Below are positions 11,202 to 16,247 of a stretch of 16,247 nucleotides of DNA, piece after piece. The notes below the pieces were generated by a model, which saw only the letters and a program-made list of their open reading frames with translations, searched no databases and was not told the origin of the DNA. The first letter of the stretch is position 1. Each line of letters begins with the position of its first letter. The DNA is taken from the NCBI GenBank assembly GCA_900769985.1, contig CAAGIS010000013.1, positions 1 through 16,247 on the forward strand, in the 5' to 3' direction. The translations under genes and the position numbers were made by a program. This DNA is from Spirochaetia bacterium (GTDB lineage: Bacteria > Spirochaetota > Spirochaetia > Treponematales > Treponemataceae).

Positions 11202-13376
11202 ATGAGTACAAATGACAAATTTTCTTTTACAAAAGACTACATTACAAAAGACGGCCAGCCATGGTTTCCGGTAATGGGCGAAATCCATTATTCACGTTAT
11301 CCAAAACAGTATTGGAAAGAATCACTTTTAAAAATGAAAGCCGGCGGAGTTACAGTCATTTCTACTTATGCCCTTTGGATTCATCACGAAGAAATAGAAA
11401 ATCAATGGGACTTTGAAGGTAACAAAGACTTGCGTGCTTTTGTAGAAACAGTAAAAGAATGCGGGCTTTATATGGTGTTGAGAGTCGGCCCATGGTGCCA
11501 TGCTGAATGCAGAAACGGCGGTTTTCCTGACTGGCTTTTAAACAAAGATTTTGCAGCGCGGACAAACGACGAAAAATATTTTTCAGAAGTTTACAAATGG
11601 TATTCAAAACTCTTTGAACAGGTTAAAGGACTTTTATACAAAGACGGCGGCGCAATAATCGGCGTTCAGATTGAAAACGAATTCGGACACTGCGGCGGAC
11701 TTACAGGAGAAGCCGGAGAAACACACATGGGCCGCCTTTTAGACATGGCAAAAGAAATCGGATTTGACGTTCCTCTTTACACAGCAACAGGCTGGGGCGG
11801 CGCAATTACACACGGAATGCTGCCTGTGATGGGCGGCTATGTTGATGCACCGTGGGACCAGCGCACTTCTGAAATTGAACCAAGCGGCAACTATGTAATA
11901 ACTTACGAACGCAATGACCACAACATCGGAAGTGATTACGGACTTCACGAAGGAATCACTTTTGACATGACAAAATATCCGTATCTTACAGCAGAACTCG
12001 GAGGCGGACTACAGCCGACATTCAAACGCCGCCCGGTTCCGACAGCAAGCGACATCGGTGCAGAAACTCTTGTAAAACTTGCATCAGGCTGTAATCTTCT
12101 CGGCTACTATATGTACCACGGCGGAACAAATCCAGACGGAAAACTTACGACACTTCAGGAAAGCACAGCAACAAAATACCTCAACGATTTACCTGAACTG
12201 TCTTACGATTTTTTTGCACCGATAAAAGAATACGGTCAGACATCAAAAACTTACGGCGAACTCAAACTCTACTCTCTCTTTGTAAAAGACTTCGGAGAAA
12301 AACTCTGTAAAATGTCTCCAAAAATTCCTTCAGAAAATCCGCTTGACCCGGCAGACAAAACTCACGTCCGCTTTTCTTATAGAATTGACAGCGACAACAG
12401 CGGTTTTCTTTTTGTAAACAATTACGTGCGCCACCAGAAACAGGACGAAACAAAGCAAAAAGTTTTTTCAATTCCGGAAGCACAAGTTTCATTTGAAGGA
12501 CTCGATATAAAAAATCAGGATTACTTCTTTTTGCCGTTTAATATGAAAATTGCAGACAGCGTTTTGCAGACAGCGTACGTTTCGCCTTTGTGCCACCTCA
12601 ACAATAATGAAGAAACTTTTGTCTTCTACAAAAACGCCGCAAGTTCTCAGGTAAAAAACCTTTACAATTTCAAAGATAACAAAATGCCTGCAGCAAAAAT
12701 AATTACACTTTCTAGAGAAGAAGCAAAAAACAGCTTTAAAGTTGAACTTAACGCAAAAGAATTTTTGATTGTATTTGACGGTGAATTAATTTCAGAAAAC
12801 GGCACTTTGACGTTCACTTCAAAAAATAAAATTGAGTTTGCAAGTTATCCGGCGCTTGACTCAGTTCCTCAGGGATTTGAACAGACAACTTTAGAAAACG
12901 GTCTTACTCTCTACAAATCAAAGCAGCAACTTTCTTCAAACGCAAAAATAGAAGTTACACCGCGCAGTCAGTTTGAACAGGACAAGACAGTACCTTATAT
13001 GGAACTTACAAACGAATATAAGGCAGACGGAAAAATTTTCTTTGACGTAACAATTTCTGACATGGATTTTTCAAAAAATGTTTCTGACTATTTTGCAAAT
13101 ATTTATTACAATGGTTCTTATGCAAGGCTCTACGATACAAAGACAAAGCGCCTTGTTGCAGACAACCTTTTCTGCGGCAAAGACATTTCATGGGAAATCG
13201 GCTTGAAACGTTTTGCAAAAGACAACAATTTAAAAGAACTGAACTTCGTTCTTGAAATTCAAGGTTTAAACGAAAAAACACCAGTCTATCTTGAAGACAA
13301 ACCGGTGTTTGAAAACGGCGTTGCAAAGAGTTTTGAAAAAGCCCTGTTAATTCCGCAGTTTACTTTGACTTTTTAA
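11202..13376 (+). CDS. GH35 family beta-galactosidase, cytoplasmic
   Basis: This is a 724-residue glycoside hydrolase that removes terminal beta-linked galactose from oligosaccharides. The N-terminal TIM barrel (about 10-330) has the GH35 opening FPVMGEIHYSRYPKQYW (22-38). It also has RVGPWCHAECRNGGFPDWLL (94-113), GVQIENEFG with Glu160 as acid/base, and TAELGGGLQPTF with Glu265 as nucleophile by family position. GYYMYHGGTNPDGK follows at 301-314. The C-terminal half is beta-rich and poorly conserved. There is no signal peptide, so the substrate must be imported; no transporter is in the window. The ATG at 11202 follows GAGG (11191-11194) by seven bases. Expression is probably controlled by the operator at 11154. 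It converges with the GH3 gene, their coding ends overlapping by 17 bases. Confidence 0.88.
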   Translation: MSTNDKFSFTKDYITKDGQPWFPVMGEIHYSRYPKQYWKESLLKMKAGGVTVISTYALWIHHEEIENQWDFEGNKDLRAFVETVKECGLYMVLRVGPWCHAECRNGGFPDWLLNKDFAARTNDEKYFSEVYKWYSKLFEQVKGLLYKDGGAIIGVQIENEFGHCGGLTGEAGETHMGRLLDMAKEIGFDVPLYTATGWGGAITHGMLPVMGGYVDAPWDQRTSEIEPSGNYVITYERNDHNIGSDYGLHEGITFDMTKYPYLTAELGGGLQPTFKRRPVPTASDIGAETLVKLASGCNLLGYYMYHGGTNPDGKLTTLQESTATKYLNDLPELSYDFFAPIKEYGQTSKTYGELKLYSLFVKDFGEKLCKMSPKIPSENPLDPADKTHVRFSYRIDSDNSGFLFVNNYVRHQKQDETKQKVFSIPEAQVSFEGLDIKNQDYFFLPFNMKIADSVLQTAYVSPLCHLNNNEETFVFYKNAASSQVKNLYNFKDNKMPAAKIITLSREEAKNSFKVELNAKEFLIVFDGELISENGTLTFTSKNKIEFASYPALDSVPQGFEQTTLENGLTLYKSKQQLSSNAKIEVTPRSQFEQDKTVPYMELTNEYKADGKIFFDVTISDMDFSKNVSDYFANIYYNGSYARLYDTKTKRLVADNLFCGKDISWEIGLKRFAKDNNLKELNFVLEIQGLNEKTPVYLEDKPVFENGVAKSFEKALLIPQFTLTF

Positions 13377-15978
13377 GCAGCGAAATTATTGCCGCAAACT
13401 TTTTATTGTTAGCAAGATTTACGATTGCATCTGCCTGATTTCTTGAAAACTTATTTGCAGTCAAAAGAATTACGCTTTCAATAGGGTTTTCGGTAATTCC
13501 GCTGACAGCTATTTTTAAAGCAGGGTCGTTCTCGGAACGGCCTTGCTTTTTATTTTCTTCTTTCATCTGCTTAACAATTCCGTCAAGAATTTTCTGGCAT
13601 ATTTTGCTCTGCTTTGCGGCTTCGCCAAAATTGTTATAAATCGTAAAAGTTCCGATTTGTGGCAGTTTGTCTTCTGGCAAAGGTTTTGCATAAAGTTCTG
13701 CAAAATCTTTATGACTGAAAAACACATCGACATTCACGGCTTTATTTTCCGGTTTTGCACGTGATTTTGTTTTTTCTGCCTTTGCTGGTTCAGCTTTTGT
13801 TTTTGCACGGGTTTTAGGTTTTTCTTCCTGAATAAAATATGAAGGCAAGCGCTGAGTATCGTCTTCGCTGTATTTTATTCCTTTTACTTTAAGCGATTTT
13901 TTAAGGCGTATGTCTTTTATCGAAGCCCCGATTTGAATTTCATACGAACCGGAAGGCGCAACGTAAGAGTTCGTCTTTACGTCATACAGACTGAACGCTT
14001 TTGCATCAAGTTCAACAGTAACTTTTTTACTCTTTCCCGGTTCAAGAAAGACTTTTGTAAAAGCTCGGAGTTCTTTTGCAGGACGCAGATAACTGCACTT
14101 AGGATTTTTTACATAAATCTGAACGACTTCTGCACCGGCAACTTTTCCTGTATTTTTTACAGTAAATTTGACTTTTAAATTCTTCTTGCTTTTAGAAAGT
14201 GCTTCACCATAACCGCAGGCAGCACCTACATTTCCGATTGCAGAATTTGCATCGGAAGCATCAAACTCCATAGCAGAAACCTCAAGCCCGCTATAAGTAA
14301 ATTGAGTGTAAGAAAGTCCGTAACCAAATTCATACTGAACAGGAACTCCAAAAGTTTCGTAAAACCTGTAACCTGTAAAAATACTCTCGCGGTATTCAAT
14401 GGCAGGCTGTTCCAATCCCCAAGTTGACTTTGACGGAATGTCATTTTCTGACAGCGGATAAGTTTCTGCAAGTTTTCCGCTCGGGTTCACTTTGCCTGTA
14501 AGCAAATCTGCGCATGCCTCTCCGCAAGCCTCGCCTGCCAGATACATATGAAGAATTGCATTTACTTTGTCTGCAAACGGAATTTTAAACGGAGAACCAC
14601 CAAACAAAACGACAATGACGTTTTTATTCATCTGGAGAATTTTGTCAATTACAGAAAGTTGTTCTTTCGGAAGACTTATATCATGACGGTCAAAGCCTTC
14701 GCCTTCAATTCTGTTTGTAAGACCGCAAAAAAGAATTACAGGAATTTTCTTGTCGTTTGCTTCTTTTGCAAGTGCAACGGCTTCTTGTGCAAATTTTTGA
14801 ATTTCCTCAGGCGAAGTCTCTTCAAGTTTTTCGTCAGCAGGATATGCCTGAGCATAACGGACTTTAAAACCTGCATCTTTTAACGAATCAAGTGCATTTG
14901 CACCCATAAAAGCGTTGATGTGACTTGAACCGCCTCCCTGAATACGCATCTGGCTTGCCATCTGCCCTAAAACAACGACTTCGCTTTGGGTCTTGCTATC
15001 AAGAGGAAGCGCGCCTTCGTTTTTCAAAAGAACAGCAGAATTACAGGCAATTTTTCTGGCAACAAGGTGAGCGTCTTTATAGTCAACTTTTACCTTAGGA
15101 TTTTTTGCCGTACGCTGAATTATCTCAAGAAGTTTTTCGCATACAGAATCAATTTCCTGTTCTGTTACTAAACCTTGTTCCAGCGCCTGTTCCAGTTGGG
15201 AAACCTGATAACCGCCGGAATCGGGCATTGCAAGGTTCAGTCCTGATTTTATACATTCAGGCAAATTAACTGCAGCGCCCCAGTCAGAAATGACAGCACC
15301 TTTAAATCCCCATTCATCACGCAGAATATCATTTATAATTCTTTTATTCTGGCAGGAATAACTTCCGTTAATTTTATTGTAAGATGCCATTATAGTCGTT
15401 GGCTGAGAATTTCTTACGGCAATCTCAAATGGGCGTAAATATATTTCGCGTAGTGCACGTTCATCTACAATACTGTCAGAACTTTGACGCCGCGTTTCCT
15501 GATTGTTGCACGCAAAATGCTTTAACGAAGTTCCAACATTTTTTGACTGCATTCCATCGATATAAGTCGCAGCCAGAGAACCTGCAAGAAGAGGATCTTC
15601 AGAAAAATATTCAAAGTTTCTGCCACACATCGGGGAACGCTTGATGTTCACTCCACAGCCAAGTACAATCCCGACTTCTTCCTGTAAAGCCTGGTCAGCA
15701 ATTGCCCCTGCCATCTCTTTTGCAAGGTCAATGTCCCATGAGTTTGCAACACAGCTTGCAGTCGGAAAACAAGTTGCCTGCTTAGAATCGTTTATGTCTT
15801 TCTGATTGTTATCCTGTTTTCTAAGCCCGTGCGGTCCGTCAGTCATCATTACAGAAGGAAGTTTTCCGCCTGCATCAGAAGTATGCCATGACCCAACCCC
15901 ATTTAACAAACGTATTTTTTCTTGAACAGTAAGTTTCTCAAGAATATCGTGAATATTTGATTTTTTTATAGTTTTCAT
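13360..15978 (-). CDS. GH3 family beta-glycosidase, cytoplasmic
   Basis: This is an 872-residue glycoside hydrolase. The frame is open 41 codons further up, but that part is translated tandem repeat, so ATG 15978 is the start. Residues 10-300 form the GH3 N-domain: MTDGPHGLR (45-53), GRNFEYFSEDP (119-129), KHFACNNQE (153-161), and VISDWGA with nucleophile Asp232. Residues 312-560 form the second domain, with EGEGFDR (425-431) and FGYGLSYTQF. A fibronectin-III-like domain covers about 600-690. Residues 717-747 are an unusual Lys/Ala/Glu-rich linker, and 748-872 a C-terminal tail domain. Beta-glucosidase is the commonest activity, but xylosidase or others are possible. There is no signal peptide, and no ribosome site precedes the ATG. 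A promoter is placed so that transcription starts at the ATG itself. Confidence 0.88.
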   Translation of the reverse strand: MKTIKKSNIHDILEKLTVQEKIRLLNGVGSWHTSDAGGKLPSVMMTDGPHGLRKQDNNQKDINDSKQATCFPTASCVANSWDIDLAKEMAGAIADQALQEEVGIVLGCGVNIKRSPMCGRNFEYFSEDPLLAGSLAATYIDGMQSKNVGTSLKHFACNNQETRRQSSDSIVDERALREIYLRPFEIAVRNSQPTTIMASYNKINGSYSCQNKRIINDILRDEWGFKGAVISDWGAAVNLPECIKSGLNLAMPDSGGYQVSQLEQALEQGLVTEQEIDSVCEKLLEIIQRTAKNPKVKVDYKDAHLVARKIACNSAVLLKNEGALPLDSKTQSEVVVLGQMASQMRIQGGGSSHINAFMGANALDSLKDAGFKVRYAQAYPADEKLEETSPEEIQKFAQEAVALAKEANDKKIPVILFCGLTNRIEGEGFDRHDISLPKEQLSVIDKILQMNKNVIVVLFGGSPFKIPFADKVNAILHMYLAGEACGEACADLLTGKVNPSGKLAETYPLSENDIPSKSTWGLEQPAIEYRESIFTGYRFYETFGVPVQYEFGYGLSYTQFTYSGLEVSAMEFDASDANSAIGNVGAACGYGEALSKSKKNLKVKFTVKNTGKVAGAEVVQIYVKNPKCSYLRPAKELRAFTKVFLEPGKSKKVTVELDAKAFSLYDVKTNSYVAPSGSYEIQIGASIKDIRLKKSLKVKGIKYSEDDTQRLPSYFIQEEKPKTRAKTKAEPAKAEKTKSRAKPENKAVNVDVFFSHKDFAELYAKPLPEDKLPQIGTFTIYNNFGEAAKQSKICQKILDGIVKQMKEENKKQGRSENDPALKIAVSGITENPIESVILLTANKFSRNQADAIVNLANNKKFAAIISLLKKSK

Positions 15979-15985
15979 AAATTCA

Positions 15986-16014
15986 ATTATAAACGACAAC
16001 CAGAAAAAAGTGAA
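15986..16014 (-). promoter_or_regulatory. Promoter of the GH3 gene, predicts a leaderless mRNA
   Basis: On the minus strand, TTCACT (16009-16014), 17 bases, then a perfect TATAAT (15986-15991). Seven bases separate the -10 box from the ATG at 15978, so transcription would begin at or next to the start codon. No ribosome site is present. Confidence 0.55.
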
Positions 16015-16027
16015 AGCAAAAACACTT

Positions 16028-16080
16028 GAATTTACAAATAAATTTACAAACAAAATTACAAATAAAATCACAAATAAAAT
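16028..16080. repeat. Tandem 12-bp repeats upstream of the GH3 promoter
   Basis: Four imperfect copies of AAAATTACAAAT (16028-16039, 16040-16051, 16052-16063, 16064-16075) plus a partial fifth copy. Copies differ at one to three positions. They lie directly upstream of the -35 box and are AT-rich, so they could act as an UP-type element or change copy number. Confidence 0.75.
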
Positions 16081-16116
16081 TGAACTTTGTCTCGCCGTCA
16101 TTCACATAAAATTTCC

Positions 16117-16163
16117 CCTGCAATTCTCGTGGCGCGAGTTAGCCATATTGTTTGTCAGCAAAT
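16117..16163. repeat. Direct repeat, copy 1
   Basis: This copy shares CCTGCAATTCTCGTGGCGCG, then AGTTAG and TGTTTGTCAGCAAA, with copy 2 starting about 85 bases downstream. They differ mainly at 16143-16149 (one extra base here). GC content is higher than the flanks. Confidence 0.75.
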
Positions 16164-16171
16164 TGGAATTT

Positions 16172-16226
16172 TACTCGCTACCACAAGACACAGAGAATTG
16201 CTCCTGCAATTCTCGTGGCGCGAGTT
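16172..16226. repeat. Long imperfect inverted repeat
   Basis: GAGAATTGC and GCAATTCTC form a perfect 9-bp stem around TCCT (16193-16214). The pairing continues outward as CCAC/GTGG and ACTCGC/GCGAGT after an eight-base bulge. The left arm lies between the two direct repeats and the right arm is the first part of copy 2. Confidence 0.6.
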
Positions 16227-16247
16227 AGTATAATGTTTGTCAGCAAA
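16201..16247. repeat. Direct repeat, copy 2, cut by window edge
   Basis: This is the second copy of the roughly 47-bp repeat and runs to the last base of the window, so more copies may follow outside. On the minus strand it contains a promoter-like TATACT. Confidence 0.75.

Noticed and set aside
15979..16101. 41-codon N-terminal extension of the GH3 protein that looks like a membrane segment
   Set aside because: It is a chance translation of the 12-bp tandem repeats and spans the predicted promoter.
16117..16247. CRISPR array
   Set aside because: Only two unequal copies, a repeat longer than usual, and an inverted copy inside the would-be spacer; no cas gene in the window.

Overview
The window looks like a chromosomal segment of a host-associated or rumen-type Treponema (Spirochaetota). 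This is inferred, not proven. The base composition is AT-leaning, the -10 boxes are near-perfect TATAAT, and the gene set fits: paired CsgG-like exported proteins, an SUMF1/FGE-fold lipoprotein resembling Treponema TvpA, DUF4867 beside a fucose-isomerase-like enzyme, and cytoplasmic GH35 and GH3 glycosidases.

Layout. At 1-439 (-) is the N-terminus of a copper-type P1B ATPase, cut by the window edge, with its promoter. At 747-2756 (-) is a two-gene CsgG-like operon with a terminator. Its promoter carries a nine-G tract between the -35 and -10 boxes, so it may be phase-variable. At 2909-3410 lie an ORF remnant, a 29-residue holin-like toxin gene and a convergent antisense-RNA promoter, together a likely type I toxin-antitoxin locus. 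At 3444-4631 (-) is an FGE-fold lipoprotein whose C-terminus resembles a diversity-generating-retroelement variable region; a hairpin overlaps its stop codon. The interval 4633-5300 has no intact gene. It holds a run of hairpins, a dispersed repeat and a decayed AAA-ATPase-like gene.

At 5317-7692 (+) is a sugar operon (promoter, LacI-type operator, DUF4867 protein, FucI/AraA-like isomerase, terminator). It is followed by a LacI-family regulator at 7778-8806. Then come housekeeping genes: a SpoU/TrmH rRNA or tRNA methyltransferase, a YfcE-like phosphodiesterase and ProC. From 11114 a strong promoter with a second LacI-type operator drives a GH35 beta-galactosidase. Its 3' end overlaps that of a convergent GH3 glycosidase, whose promoter predicts a leaderless mRNA. 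The right edge holds 12-bp tandem repeats and two copies of a roughly 47-bp repeat running out of the window.

Themes. The right two thirds serve intracellular sugar use under local repressors. The left third is accessory surface and defence-like material: exported proteins, a possibly variable lipoprotein, a type I toxin-antitoxin locus, repeats and gene remnants. The most interesting items are the toxin-antitoxin locus, the poly-G promoter and the possible hypervariable lipoprotein.
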